A stretch of DNA of 64,000 nucleotides from CAZABG01 sp964460985 (GCA_964460985.1 CAYWQX010000004.1:1-64000), one strand, 5' to 3'. Counted from the stretch's first letter, positions 1-8,150 are shown. Notes: a model not told the origin generated them from the letters alone. Numbers and translations are program-made.

Positions 1-1
1 G

Positions 2-64
2 CAGGCTGCAAACGGATTAAAAATTCGACAAGCGCTTCTCTTAACCTTATTAGAAGAGGTTTGA
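2..64 (+). CDS. pyrB: Aspartate carbamoyltransferase catalytic chain, 3' end only
   Basis: Only the last 20 codons plus TGA lie in the window. The translated tail (QAANGLKIRQALLTLLEEV) resembles the C-terminal helix of PyrB, which in E. coli reads QAGNG-(I)-xARQALLALV. The pyrI start codon follows the TGA directly, the usual pyrBI arrangement. PyrB condenses carbamoyl phosphate with aspartate, the committed step of pyrimidine synthesis. The assignment rests on the short match and the neighbour. Confidence 0.8.
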   Translation, partial: QAANGLKIRQALLLTLLEEV

Positions 65-514
65 ATGAATCAAATATCTATCGCTAAAATTATGGCGGGA
101 ACGGTTCTTGACCATATTGAAGCCGGATCTGCGATTAAAATTTATGAAATATTATCGCTAAGAAATCATCCCGAAACGATCACACTCGGCATTCACCTTC
201 CCTCCAAAAAAATGGGGCAGAAAGACTTGTTAAAGGTAGAGGGGCGTAGTTTTTCCCCTGAAGAGCTCAGTTCAATTTCACTTTTTGCTCCGCAAGCCAC
301 GATTTCAATCATCGAGAATGGAAAGATCATAAAAAAATTTAAAATTCCCCTTCCCGATGAAATCCAAGGACTTTTTTCCTGCCCTAATGTAAAGTGTATT
401 TCCCACAAGGAAGAGCTCTTGAACCGGTTTAAAGTTTACCATCGGTTTAAAGAAACATTATTGGAATGTAACTATTGCCAAGGAAGCTTCAATGTCAGCC
501 GCGCTGTTTTTTAA
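65..514 (+). CDS. pyrI: Aspartate carbamoyltransferase regulatory chain
   Basis: A 149-residue protein, normal PyrI length. The N-terminal allosteric (nucleotide-binding) half starts with a form of the ISKIxxGTVLDHI motif (ISIAKIMAGTVLDHI), and the C-terminal zinc domain shows CPNVKC followed by ECNYC, the four-cysteine zinc site that contacts PyrB. It follows the pyrB stop codon without a gap, so the two should be made together and form a regulated ATCase holoenzyme in the cytoplasm. Its 3' end overlaps the next reading frame by 23 bases. Confidence 0.96.
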   Translation: MNQISIAKIMAGTVLDHIEAGSAIKIYEILSLRNHPETITLGIHLPSKKMGQKDLLKVEGRSFSPEELSSISLFAPQATISIIENGKIIKKFKIPLPDEIQGLFSCPNVKCISHKEELLNRFKVYHRFKETLLECNYCQGSFNVSRAVF

Positions 515-1130
515 CGAGGCCAAACTGCGTCCTGAATATTATGAAATATCCGATCTCGAAGCGATCCAGAAAGTAAAAAAGGCAGGGCACGGATTCTACC
601 TGTTAACCTCCCGACCTGACTCTACCGAGCTTAAAGCCATTTATCAGAGCGTCGGAAAAATTTGGAAGAGCTCTATAAAGGTCGTTTATTCCGCCACCCT
701 GAATACTTTTCTTTGGCAAGACTGTTCGGATAAACGTCAAAGAACTTACTATTCATTAATGAGTTTGATTGAAGAGTCGCCCCGTCTTTTATTTCCTTGC
801 ACTCCCTGGGCTTCTATCCAAGGCTTTGTTCCCCGCTATTTTAAAAAGAATATGTTAGAGCTCCTATCTAAAGAGCAAAATGGCTCCTATTTTATTACGG
901 AAGCGGAAGAAGATCCCTATCATGTTGTAGAAGTGTTTTTTCTTGAAAAAAAGACTCTTTGCTCCGAATTAATGATGTGGAGTCATCCAACTTTTCAAGC
1001 CGATTTAAAAAAATTACAAGAATATACCCCTCTTAGGAAACCTATATGCCTGAGCTCATTATCAAAAACGCCAAAACGCTCGATGGAACCATCAAAGACC
1101 TCACCTTCGAAGGCCCAGAAGACAAAGTAA
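492..1130 (+). CDS. Unknown protein inside the pyr operon
   Basis: A 212-codon frame lying between pyrI and pyrC. I do not recognise the family. It has no signal peptide or membrane segment; composition is mixed, with aromatic-rich stretches (EDPYHVVEVFFLEKK) and a lysine/serine-rich tail (residues about 185-212). It overlaps pyrI by 23 bases and pyrC by 85 bases, so the last 28 codons are read in two frames; the tail may therefore be constrained by pyrC rather than by its own function. Tight packing suggests translation with the operon. A role in pyrimidine control is only a guess from location. Confidence 0.65.
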   Translation: MSAALFFNEAKLRPEYYEISDLEAIQKVKKAGHGFYLLTSRPDSTELKAIYQSVGKIWKSSIKVVYSATLNTFLWQDCSDKRQRTYYSLMSLIEESPRLLFPCTPWASIQGFVPRYFKKNMLELLSKEQNGSYFITEAEEDPYHVVEVFFLEKKTLCSELMMWSHPTFQADLKKLQEYTPLRKPICLSSLSKTPKRSMEPSKTSPSKAQKTK

Positions 1131-2275
1131 TTGATGCACAGGGCAAACTAACAGCTCTGCCTGCCTTAGTCGACCCTCATGTGCATTTTAGAACGCCCGG
1201 TCAAGAGTATAAGGAAGATTTTGGAACGGGCGCTCAAGCCGCGATTGCGGGAGGAGTGACAACGGTCTTTGATATGCCCAATAACGAACCTCCGATGACG
1301 ACCGTCTCTCGGATGGAAGAAAAACTAAGACGTATTGAGCAGCAGCTCAACCGGGTAAATATCCCTCTTAGGGTAGAGCTTTTTTTTGGAGCCGACGGCA
1401 AAAATATCGGAGAGATTCAACGGGCAAAAAAGAAAATTATCGGCATTAAAGTTTTCTTAGGCTGCTCAACCGGCAACTTATACGTCGATGATAAAAGGGA
1501 GCTCAACCGGTTATTCCAATTTGCTGCGCAGGAAGACATGATCATTGCCATCCATGCCGAATCGCAAAAAATCATCCAAGAAAATCAGCTTTTGTATAAG
1601 GCAAGCACCGACGTCAGAACACATTCTCTTATCCGTCCTAGAGAGGCGGCTATTCGTGCGGTGGAAGAGACTTTGGATCTCGCACGGGAATATGGAACTC
1701 AAGTCTATTTTTGCCATGTCTCGACCAAAGAAGAAATCGAGCTCATCAAAGATGCCAAGCAAGATCAACTGTTAGTGTATTTGGAAGTGACCCCTCAGCA
1801 TTTATTTCTTACGGAAAGAGACTACGATATGCTCGGCACGAAAGCTCAGATGAATCCTCCTCTTCGAACCCAGGAAGACCATAATGCCTTGTGGCTTGCT
1901 ATCAACGAAGATTGGGTGGATGCTATAGGGACCGACCACGCGCCTCATACCTTGAGCGAAAAACAAAAACCTTATCCCGAATCCCCTTCCGGAATGCCGG
2001 GCATAGAAACGAGACTTCCGCTTCTTTTAAATGCCTATAATCAGGGTCAAATCTCCTTAGATAAGATTGTCGAACTTACACGGATTAACATAGACAACAT
2101 TTTTAGGCTTCCTAAACACGATGATATGGTTTTAGTGGATCTGAATTTAAAGAAAGAGGTAATAAACGAAAAGTTAAAGACCAAATGTGGTTGGAGCCCT
2201 TTTGCCGGAAGAGTGCTGCAAGGCTGGCCGGTTTATACGATATTGAAGGGTAAAGCGTATGATGCAGCGCCTTAA
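1046..2275 (+). CDS. pyrC: Dihydroorotase, class I
   Basis: A 409-residue amidohydrolase that cyclises carbamoyl aspartate to dihydroorotate. Visible motifs are the metal-binding DPHVHFR near residue 45, the GIKVFLG segment near residue 132 where class I enzymes place the bridging carboxylated lysine or its neighbour, an AIHAES motif, FCHVS, and the GTDHAPHT metal/catalytic motif near residue 295. This is the longer, PyrC/allantoinase-like type and not the shorter E. coli type. The start lies within the preceding frame; the 3' end overlaps pyrD by 17 bases. Confidence 0.95.
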   Translation: MPELIIKNAKTLDGTIKDLTFEGPEDKVIDAQGKLTALPALVDPHVHFRTPGQEYKEDFGTGAQAAIAGGVTTVFDMPNNEPPMTTVSRMEEKLRRIEQQLNRVNIPLRVELFFGADGKNIGEIQRAKKKIIGIKVFLGCSTGNLYVDDKRELNRLFQFAAQEDMIIAIHAESQKIIQENQLLYKASTDVRTHSLIRPREAAIRAVEETLDLAREYGTQVYFCHVSTKEEIELIKDAKQDQLLVYLEVTPQHLFLTERDYDMLGTKAQMNPPLRTQEDHNALWLAINEDWVDAIGTDHAPHTLSEKQKPYPESPSGMPGIETRLPLLLNAYNQGQISLDKIVELTRINIDNIFRLPKHDDMVLVDLNLKKEVINEKLKTKCGWSPFAGRVLQGWPVYTILKGKAYDAAP

Positions 2276-3341
2276 ATCGATCTATGATATCGAGAAAACA
2301 TATCTAGAGAACTCTGAGGAGGGCCCCTTTTTCTCGGGTGAATATCCCAAGCTTGAAATCCCCCAAGCATCTTATGATTTCTTAGGCTTTGAGGTCTCAT
2401 CAAAGATCGGTATTTTTGCAGGCCCCCTTTTAAACAGCCGATGGATCGAGTTTGCGTCCAACATGGGTTTTGATATTTTAACCTATAAAACCATTCGCTC
2501 GAAAGAATTTGAGGGCCACCCTTTGCCCAATATCGTGTATGTCGATCACCCTCCTTTTGACCCTTGCCGCTTGCCGCAAAAAGTGGTTATGGCTAAGGAA
2601 GAGCCTCCCACCCATCGGCTTGGGATCACGAACTCCTTCGGAATGCCTTCAAGAAGCCCCACTTATCTCGAAAAGGATATTCCTAAAGCTAACCGATCCT
2701 TGAAAAAAGGGCAGGTGATGATTGTTTCCGTCACAGGGACTCCAGGAGGAAATTATATCCAGGATTTTGTGGAGACGGCTCTTTTAGCCAAGAGTGCGGG
2801 AGCTAAAATCATTGAAGCTAATTTTTCCTGCCCAAATGTAACAAAAGAGGAGGGCTCGCTTTATTTAGATCCCCAATCGGCCTTTGATGTGGCCTCTGAA
2901 ATAGTATCCAAAATTGAAGATACTCCCCTTATTGTAAAAGTGGGTCATTTTCATGATAAAAATATTATGACCAAAACGCTGATCGCCCTAGCAGCCGCAG
3001 GAGTGAAAGCGGTAGCTGGCATTAACTCATTAAGCTTGAATGTTTTGAATGAACGGGGAGATGCGGCTCTTGGGAAGGAAAGATTAAAAAGCGGTTTATG
3101 CGGAGCTCCCATTCGTGAGTGCGCACTTGAATTTGTTCGGGACGCGAAAAGCATTCTTATAAAAGAAAATTTAAAGCTCACATTAGTGGGAGGCGGCGGC
3201 ATTATGGAAGCTTCCCACTTTAGAGATTTCTTTCATGCCGGAGCCGACTTTGCCTTTGTCGCAACCGGTATGATGTGGAATCCCTACTTAGCCTATGAAG
3301 CCTCTTTGCAACATAAGGAGACAATCTATGCTCACGTATGA
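2259..3341 (+). CDS. pyrD: Dihydroorotate dehydrogenase, cysteine (class 1) type
   Basis: A 360-residue FMN barrel protein that oxidises dihydroorotate to orotate. The catalytic-base region reads ANFSCPNV, with Cys as in cytosolic class 1 enzymes, where membrane-bound class 2 enzymes have Ser. The phosphate-binding end has LVGGGGI and a following FVATGMM. No PyrK-type electron transfer subunit is visible beside it, so the acceptor is unclear. It is longer than a typical class 1A enzyme (about 310 residues), mainly in the N-terminal third. It starts ATGATG within the end of pyrC and overlaps pyrE by 14 bases. Confidence 0.92.
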   Translation: MMQRLKSIYDIEKTYLENSEEGPFFSGEYPKLEIPQASYDFLGFEVSSKIGIFAGPLLNSRWIEFASNMGFDILTYKTIRSKEFEGHPLPNIVYVDHPPFDPCRLPQKVVMAKEEPPTHRLGITNSFGMPSRSPTYLEKDIPKANRSLKKGQVMIVSVTGTPGGNYIQDFVETALLAKSAGAKIIEANFSCPNVTKEEGSLYLDPQSAFDVASEIVSKIEDTPLIVKVGHFHDKNIMTKTLIALAAAGVKAVAGINSLSLNVLNERGDAALGKERLKSGLCGAPIRECALEFVRDAKSILIKENLKLTLVGGGGIMEASHFRDFFHAGADFAFVATGMMWNPYLAYEASLQHKETIYAHV

Positions 3342-3936
3342 TTTGAGCCAAAATCTCTACCAGATCGGCGCCATAAAAACCGGCCAATTCACCTTGAAGA
3401 GCGGGATGATCTCTCCCGTTTATGTCGACCTTCGCAATCTGATCTCTTACCCCGAGATCTTAGATAAAGTGACTGATGAGCTTTTAAAGCTTACTTCCCC
3501 TCTAGAATTTGACTGCATCTGCGGCGTGCCCTATACCGCGATTCCCCTCGCCACCCTTCTGTCCCAGAAAACCAAAAAACCGATGCTCCTGAGGCGAAAA
3601 GAGGTGAAAACGCATGGGATGCGAAAAACAATTGAAGGGGTCTTTGAAAAAGGGCAAAAGTGTCTTGTCGTAGAAGATATCGTTACCTCCGGCCTAAGTT
3701 TACTCGAAACAATTAAGGCTCTTGAGGATGTGGATTTGCAAGTAAGCGATGCGATTACCCTTATCGATCGGGAGCAAGGGGGCAAAGCCTATCTTTTGAA
3801 GCAAGGGTATCACCTTCATAGCCTGACTACTTTGATTAAGGTACTCGATAGACTAGAGTATGCAGAAATGTTAGAACACGATAAGGTCGCAAGTATTAAG
3901 AATTTTATCCGCAAGAACCCTTTTCAGGAACCATGA
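3328..3936 (+). CDS. pyrE: Orotate phosphoribosyltransferase
   Basis: A 202-residue type I phosphoribosyltransferase joining orotate to PRPP. It has the KxGxFTLKSG orotate-loop motif at the N-terminus (IKTGQFTLKSGMISP), the flexible lysine loop (RKEVKTHG) and the PRPP motif VVEDIVTSGLS. I use the ATG at 3328, preceded by AAGGAG eight bases upstream, and not the longer frame at 3295, because the family begins close to this point. The stop overlaps the pyrF start as ATGA. Confidence 0.95.
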   Translation: MLTYDLSQNLYQIGAIKTGQFTLKSGMISPVYVDLRNLISYPEILDKVTDELLKLTSPLEFDCICGVPYTAIPLATLLSQKTKKPMLLRRKEVKTHGMRKTIEGVFEKGQKCLVVEDIVTSGLSLLETIKALEDVDLQVSDAITLIDREQGGKAYLLKQGYHLHSLTTLIKVLDRLEYAEMLEHDKVASIKNFIRKNPFQEP

Positions 3937-4625
3937 AGGCGAAATTTAAAGAGTTAAAAGAGCAAAAAGGCAATTTAGTCTTATCTTTAGATGTCACTCG
4001 CTCTCAGGACCTTTTGAAGTGGGCAGATCTTTTAGGGCCTCACATCGCCATTCTCAAAACCCATATCGATATTTTAGAAGATTACAGTAAAGAGGTTATA
4101 TTCAGGCTGAAAGAACTGCGCAAAAAACACAATTTTCTCCTTTTTGAAGACCGTAAGTTTGCCGACATTGGCTCGACCGTTGAAAAACAATACTCCTACG
4201 GCCCTTTTAGAATTCGGGAGTGGGCAGATATTGTGAACATGCATCCTCTTCCTGGAAAAGGCTGTCTCGAAGGACTCATTCAAGCGAATCCAAAAGTGCA
4301 AATTCTTCTTGTAGCCGAGATGAGCTCTCAAGGGAATTTGATTGATAGTAAATACACCGAATCGGCGGTTAGACTCGCCGAAGAATACGCAGACTATGTG
4401 GTTGGGTTTGTGGCCCAAAGAAAACTGTCCCCGAATTTTTTAACCTTTACACCCGGTATTCATCTCGAAAAGAGAAGCGATTCTCTAGGACAGAGATACC
4501 GCACTCCCGAAGAAGCTTTCAACGAGGGGATTGATTTTATCATTGTCGGACGTGCGATTACCCATTCACAAGACCCTGCGGAAGAGGCAAAAAAATATTC
4601 CCAGAGAGTCTTATGCAACAAATAG
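3933..4625 (+). CDS. pyrF: Orotidine 5'-phosphate decarboxylase, URA3-like
   Basis: A 230-residue enzyme making UMP from OMP. The catalytic segment reads FEDRKFADIGSTV, the form found in fungal URA3 and animal UMPS decarboxylase domains, while most bacterial PyrF proteins have DLKFHDIPNTV. Further URA3-like blocks follow: EWADIVNMH, LLVAEMSSQGNL, VVGFVAQRKLS, TPGIHL, LGQRYRTP and FIIVGRAI. It closes the classical pathway right after pyrE, coupled by an ATGA overlap, the same pairing as in eukaryotic UMP synthase though here as two proteins. Transfer from a eukaryote-like source, or an old bacterial lineage of this type, are both possible. Confidence 0.95.
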   Translation: MKAKFKELKEQKGNLVLSLDVTRSQDLLKWADLLGPHIAILKTHIDILEDYSKEVIFRLKELRKKHNFLLFEDRKFADIGSTVEKQYSYGPFRIREWADIVNMHPLPGKGCLEGLIQANPKVQILLVAEMSSQGNLIDSKYTESAVRLAEEYADYVVGFVAQRKLSPNFLTFTPGIHLEKRSDSLGQRYRTPEEAFNEGIDFIIVGRAITHSQDPAEEAKKYSQRVLCNK

Positions 4626-5833
4626 TACAATCTGTCGATGTCAATATGAAACGAGTCGCTGCCATCATTATGGGAGGCGGCGAGGGTAAACGGCTCTATC
4701 CTTTAACATCGCATAAAGCAAAGCCAGCTCTGAGTGTGGGAGGAAGATTTAAATTAATCGATTTTCCCCTCTCTAACGCCCTCAATTCCGATTGCCGAAA
4801 AATCTACGTTTTAACCCAGTATCTTGGCGCCTCTCTTCATCACCACATCCTGTCAACTTACAGGCCAGATCCCTTAACAGGCTTCATCGAAATTTTAGCG
4901 TGTGAAACCACCCCCCACCGTCAAACCTGGTACCAAGGAACCGCGGATGCTGTGAGGCAGAACCTCGATTATTTTATCGACTGCCCTGTCGATTATTTTT
5001 TAATTTTATCCGGGGATCAGCTCTACCGCATGGACTTTAAACAGCTAGTCCGGCAGGCAAGAGAAAAAGATGCCGATTTAGTGATTGCGAGCTTGAAGGT
5101 GGAGCCGGCTCTTGCAACCCGCATGGGGTGCTTGACCTTAGATGAAAATAATCTCGTGACCCACTTTGTTGAAAAACCGAAAAAAGTAGAAAGTGAACAA
5201 ATCGGATCGATGGGCATCTATTGCTTCAAAAGAGATGTATTATTAAACCTTTTGAAGGAGCACTCGGGGCACGACTTTGGAAAAGACCTGATCCCTGAAG
5301 TAATAAAAAGGGGTAAAACGTATGCCCACGTTTTTGGCGGCTACTGGGAAGATATCGGAACCATCGCCTCCTTTTATGAAGCAAATCTTGCCTTTACTAC
5401 CAACTCCCCTTTCAATCCTTATGTAGAAGACTCTCCCATCTATTGCCATCATATCGAACTTCCCGGTGCAAAAATCGAAAATGCCCTTATAGAAAAATCG
5501 ATTTTAATGGACGGAGCTTTAGTGAGCGCTAAACTGATCAAAAATTCGATTGTAGGTCCCAGATCGGTCATTCAAGAGGGGACGATTATTGAATCCTCCT
5601 ATTTAATGGGGAATGAATTCTACCAGCATCCCCGAACGGGAAAACCGGCTGTGATCGGTAAAAATTGCCACATTCGAAAAGCCATCATCGATGAAAATAC
5701 TTTGATCGGCGATGATGTCAAACTCATTAACGAAGAGAATTTGCAGAATTATGATGGGCCTGGCGTATATATCCGCGATGGGATTATAATTGTTGTTCGC
5801 GGAGCTGAAGTGCCTCCTAAATTCTGTTTATGA
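4613..5833 (+). CDS. glgC: Glucose-1-phosphate adenylyltransferase (ADP-glucose pyrophosphorylase)
   Basis: A 406-residue nucleotidyltransferase that makes ADP-glucose for glycogen. It shows the ATP/regulatory loop GGGEGKRLYPLT, KPAL, FRLIDFPLSN-like (FKLIDFPLSNALNS), the glucose-phosphate site (WYQGTADAVRQN), LSGDQLYRMDF, and VEKPK, then a C-terminal left-handed beta-helix (about residues 300-395). The frame opens 13 bases before the pyrF stop; an internal ATG at 4646 (MKRVAAIIMGGG) would also give a complete protein. Glycogen synthesis is a conserved chlamydial trait. Its place at the end of the pyr operon is unusual. Confidence 0.95.
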   Translation: MQQIVQSVDVNMKRVAAIIMGGGEGKRLYPLTSHKAKPALSVGGRFKLIDFPLSNALNSDCRKIYVLTQYLGASLHHHILSTYRPDPLTGFIEILACETTPHRQTWYQGTADAVRQNLDYFIDCPVDYFLILSGDQLYRMDFKQLVRQAREKDADLVIASLKVEPALATRMGCLTLDENNLVTHFVEKPKKVESEQIGSMGIYCFKRDVLLNLLKEHSGHDFGKDLIPEVIKRGKTYAHVFGGYWEDIGTIASFYEANLAFTTNSPFNPYVEDSPIYCHHIELPGAKIENALIEKSILMDGALVSAKLIKNSIVGPRSVIQEGTIIESSYLMGNEFYQHPRTGKPAVIGKNCHIRKAIIDENTLIGDDVKLINEENLQNYDGPGVYIRDGIIIVVRGAEVPPKFCL

Positions 5834-6576
5834 CAACAATCTGGGCTATTGCCGACTTACATCTTGCCTTTTCTGACCCCGACAAAAAAATGGATTTTTT
5901 TGGGGGCTCTTGGGAAAACTATACCAATAAAATTGAAGCTCACTGGAAATCTCTGGTGAAGCCGGATGATCTCGTGCTTCTACCGGGAGATATCTCCTGG
6001 GCGCTTAAACTGGCTCAAGCCGGCCCCGATTTTGAATGGATACATGCTCTTCCCGGCACGAAAGTGATGATTAAAGGCAACCACGACCTCTGGTGGGATT
6101 CGATTACTCAGTTAAGAAAAGCGCTTCCTCCTTCCTTGCATGCTATACAAAACGATGTTTTTTCCTGGCGAGGTATTGAGATCGGAGGCGCAAGGCTGTG
6201 GGATACTCCTGAATATAACTATAACAAATATGTCGTCTTCAAGGAAAACCCGCGTGCTAAAGTCAAGGAAGAAACGGCTCCTGATGACATCGAAAAGATT
6301 TTTTTACGGGAGCTTTCAAGGCTTGAATCAAGCCTTAAAATGATGAAGGGGAATCATCGAATCGCGATGTTGCACTACCCCCCTGTCGGCCCCGATTTAT
6401 CCCCTTCTCGAACCTCTTCTTTGCTCGAAAAGTATAAAATCGAGCATGCGCTCTTCGGCCATGTGCATCAAGTTCCGCCCGGCAAGGTCGAGCTTGGTAA
6501 GTTAAATGGCGTTCACTACCATTTTGTGGCAGCTGACTTTCTCGATTTTAAACCGAAAAAGATTCTGGAAATTTAA
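5830..6576 (+). CDS. Calcineurin-like metallophosphoesterase
   Basis: A 248-residue protein with the complete dimetal phosphoesterase signature: IADLHL (D-x-H) at the N-terminus, LLPGDISW (GD), IKGNHDLWWD (GNHD), MLHYPP and FGHVHQ (GHxH). This is the family of predicted phosphohydrolases that includes YkuE-like and related proteins; the substrate cannot be told from sequence. It starts in an ATGA overlap with glgC and runs tail-to-tail into the toxin gene on the other strand, the two stops overlapping by four bases. Confidence 0.85.
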   Translation: MTTIWAIADLHLAFSDPDKKMDFFGGSWENYTNKIEAHWKSLVKPDDLVLLPGDISWALKLAQAGPDFEWIHALPGTKVMIKGNHDLWWDSITQLRKALPPSLHAIQNDVFSWRGIEIGGARLWDTPEYNYNKYVVFKENPRAKVKEETAPDDIEKIFLRELSRLESSLKMMKGNHRIAMLHYPPVGPDLSPSRTSSLLEKYKIEHALFGHVHQVPPGKVELGKLNGVHYHFVAADFLDFKPKKILEI

Positions 6577-7499
6577 AACAGTCTTTGAGCCCTTTCTTGA
6601 ATTAACCTCTTGTATTTTTCTTGGGATCTCTCTGAAAGAAAACTTTTTTCTATGAGGTCAAACCATTTAGGAAGAATTAGGTGAAAAAAATTATATTGTT
6701 CTTTCACTACTTTTTCGGGCAATTTCAACCTCTCCATTCCAAAATAATCAAAATCTTTGATTTTAAAATTGCTTTTTTTACCATTCATTGTAAGAGCCAT
6801 TTCTTCGATCGGCTTTGGAATAGCAAGGGTCGAATTTAATAAATCGTACACTGGGCTTAAAACCACTTTTCCCTCCTCTCGAATAAGGGAGAAATTTTTA
6901 AGATGCATATCCTCATTGCCTACCAAAAAACTGAATAATGTTAATTTAAACAAAATAAGTTTTTCAACCATGGGTACTGTGGCATATTTTTCGATCGTGG
7001 AAGCGACCTTTTCCATGCTTCCTTCATATTTTGTATCCCTTGTAAAGCCGCTGAGCTGAGAAAAATCCTCCACCGCAATTTTGCTTTTTTTCAGACGATC
7101 AAAACGTTTTATAAAATAGCTAAAGGTATTATCAACATTATAAATTAAGCCATGAAATGGAACTTTAAAATGAGCCGTTTCCGCCATCTTCATGGTAACA
7201 TCTTCATTTTCCGGCAATTCTTTATAATCTCTGTTTGGAGGTTTCAGTATGTAGACTCCCCCTGTCTCGACAATTTCTAGCGCTTCTTGTTTGAGATTAA
7301 GCCGCACACTTAATTTAGGCTGCACGCCTTGAATAGATAGTTTGTCAGCGTACTCTGCCGCTTTTAAAATTTGCTCTTCCATTGTATAGGGGAAATCGTT
7401 CATTTTTTTTAACGAACGGGAAAATCGTTTAAGCCCTCTTTGAGAATACTTTTCTGTAGCCTCAATCGTCTCATAAGTGATGGGACATCTTTTCATCAT
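6573..7499 (-). CDS. hipT: HipT-like serine/threonine kinase toxin
   Basis: A 308-residue HipA-fold kinase lacking the N-terminal subdomain that is encoded separately just upstream. The glycine-rich loop reads LSIQGVQPK, with Ser55 and Gln57 where E. coli O127 HipT has two autophosphorylated serines (S57, S59). The catalytic loop GNEDMHLKNFS and the metal motif PVYDLLNST look intact, so it should be an active kinase. N-terminal MKRCPITYE is typical of short HipA proteins from two- or three-gene modules. It is coupled to hipS by an ATGATGA overlap. In E. coli HipT phosphorylates tryptophanyl-tRNA synthetase; the target here is unknown. Confidence 0.88.
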   Translation of the reverse strand: MMKRCPITYETIEATEKYSQRGLKRFSRSLKKMNDFPYTMEEQILKAAEYADKLSIQGVQPKLSVRLNLKQEALEIVETGGVYILKPPNRDYKELPENEDVTMKMAETAHFKVPFHGLIYNVDNTFSYFIKRFDRLKKSKIAVEDFSQLSGFTRDTKYEGSMEKVASTIEKYATVPMVEKLILFKLTLFSFLVGNEDMHLKNFSLIREEGKVVLSPVYDLLNSTLAIPKPIEEMALTMNGKKSNFKIKDFDYFGMERLKLPEKVVKEQYNFFHLILPKWFDLIEKSFLSERSQEKYKRLIQERAQRLF

Positions 7500-7801
7500 T
7501 CTTCAACCGTGACATTGCCAACCAAATCTTTTCCTACGGTGACAAGCTGCTTTAAAAAATCATCGCGATCAATTTTTGCTCTTTTAAGCAGGCTCTCCAG
7601 CATCATCCCTTCCGGTAAAAGCCCTTCAAAAAAAGGGGGAAAACGATCAAATTCATATACCCGTTGATTCATCGGCATGGTAAGAGAAACCGAGGGCCCT
7701 AAAAAAGTCTCTTCATAGGCAAAAACATATTTTTTTCCCTTCACCACCTCTTCGAGTGTCCCAGCCAAAACACCATTTACAAAAACTTTAGCCTTTCTCA
7801 T
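7496..7801 (-). CDS. hipS: HipS-like protein (HipA N-terminal subdomain)
   Basis: A 101-residue protein equal to the N-terminal 'couple_hipA' region of full HipA: KVFVNGVLAGTLEE at the start, then YLGPSVSLTMP-like and the FFEGLLPEG motif. In HipBST modules this small protein, not HipB, neutralises the kinase. It overlaps hipB by 14 bases and hipT by 4, which fits one translationally coupled transcript. I see separate genes, not a frameshifted hipA, because both junctions have in-frame start codons and the lengths match known three-gene modules. Confidence 0.85.
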   Translation of the reverse strand: MRKAKVFVNGVLAGTLEEVVKGKKYVFAYEETFLGPSVSLTMPMNQRVYEFDRFPPFFEGLLPEGMMLESLLKRAKIDRDDFLKQLVTVGKDLVGNVTVEE

Positions 7802-8018
7802 GGGCGTCCATTAGCGGGGTTTGAAGAAAAACTTTTATATTCAAGGTGGCGCACACTTTAAGAAACGTATCCAGACGAACAGTAGATTTCCCTTTTTCCA
7901 AATCAAAAATGACCGTTTTACCAACCCCTGCAAGATCGGCTAATTCTTTTTGAGATAGCCCAGTCAACTTTCTATATCTTTTTATGGCTTGGCTAAAATC
8001 ATCTATTTTTACTGTCAT
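7788..8018 (-). CDS. hipB: HipB-like HTH repressor
   Basis: A 76-residue helix-turn-helix protein of the Xre/Cro type: SQKELADLAGV-GKTVIFDLEKGKSTVR spans helices 2 to 4. It is the first gene of the minus-strand module and is expected to bind DNA and, in HipBST systems, to enhance HipS action on the kinase. A perfect inverted repeat covers its own start codon, so autorepression is likely. The C-terminus is short (ends MDAHEKG), without the long tail of E. coli HipB. Confidence 0.9.
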   Translation of the reverse strand: MTVKIDDFSQAIKRYRKLTGLSQKELADLAGVGKTVIFDLEKGKSTVRLDTFLKVCATLNIKVFLQTPLMDAHEKG

Positions 8019-8026
8019 AACAGTAA
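8009..8026. promoter_or_regulatory. Probable HipB operator 1 (overlaps hipB start)
   Basis: Perfect dyad TTACTG-N6-CAGTAA. It covers the hipB initiation codon (8016-8018), so a bound repressor would block expression of the whole hipBST operon. The half-site differs from the TATCC/GGATA half-site of E. coli HipB. Confidence 0.75.
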
Positions 8027-8079
8027 TTATGACAAATTTTATGATTATTTAAGCAATTTTATTTCAAAATAGATACTTT

Positions 8080-8097
8080 TTACTGCTATAGCGGTAA
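8080..8097. promoter_or_regulatory. Probable HipB operator 2
   Basis: Dyad TTACTG-N6-CGGTAA with one mismatch in the right half. The flanks extend the symmetry to TTTTTACTG...CGGTAAAAA (8077-8100). It starts exactly 71 bases from operator 1 and lies in the hipB upstream region. Confidence 0.7.
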
Positions 8098-8150
8098 AAA
8101 TAAGCCTTTATCCAAATCATTGGGGCAAATAGGCTAGAATTCCACCGTTT

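Noticed and set aside
6573..7801. hipA broken by a frameshift into two frames
   Set aside because: The N-terminal piece has its own start overlapping hipB, the two pieces join by a clean ATGATGA overlap, and the sizes fit HipS and HipT of known three-gene modules.
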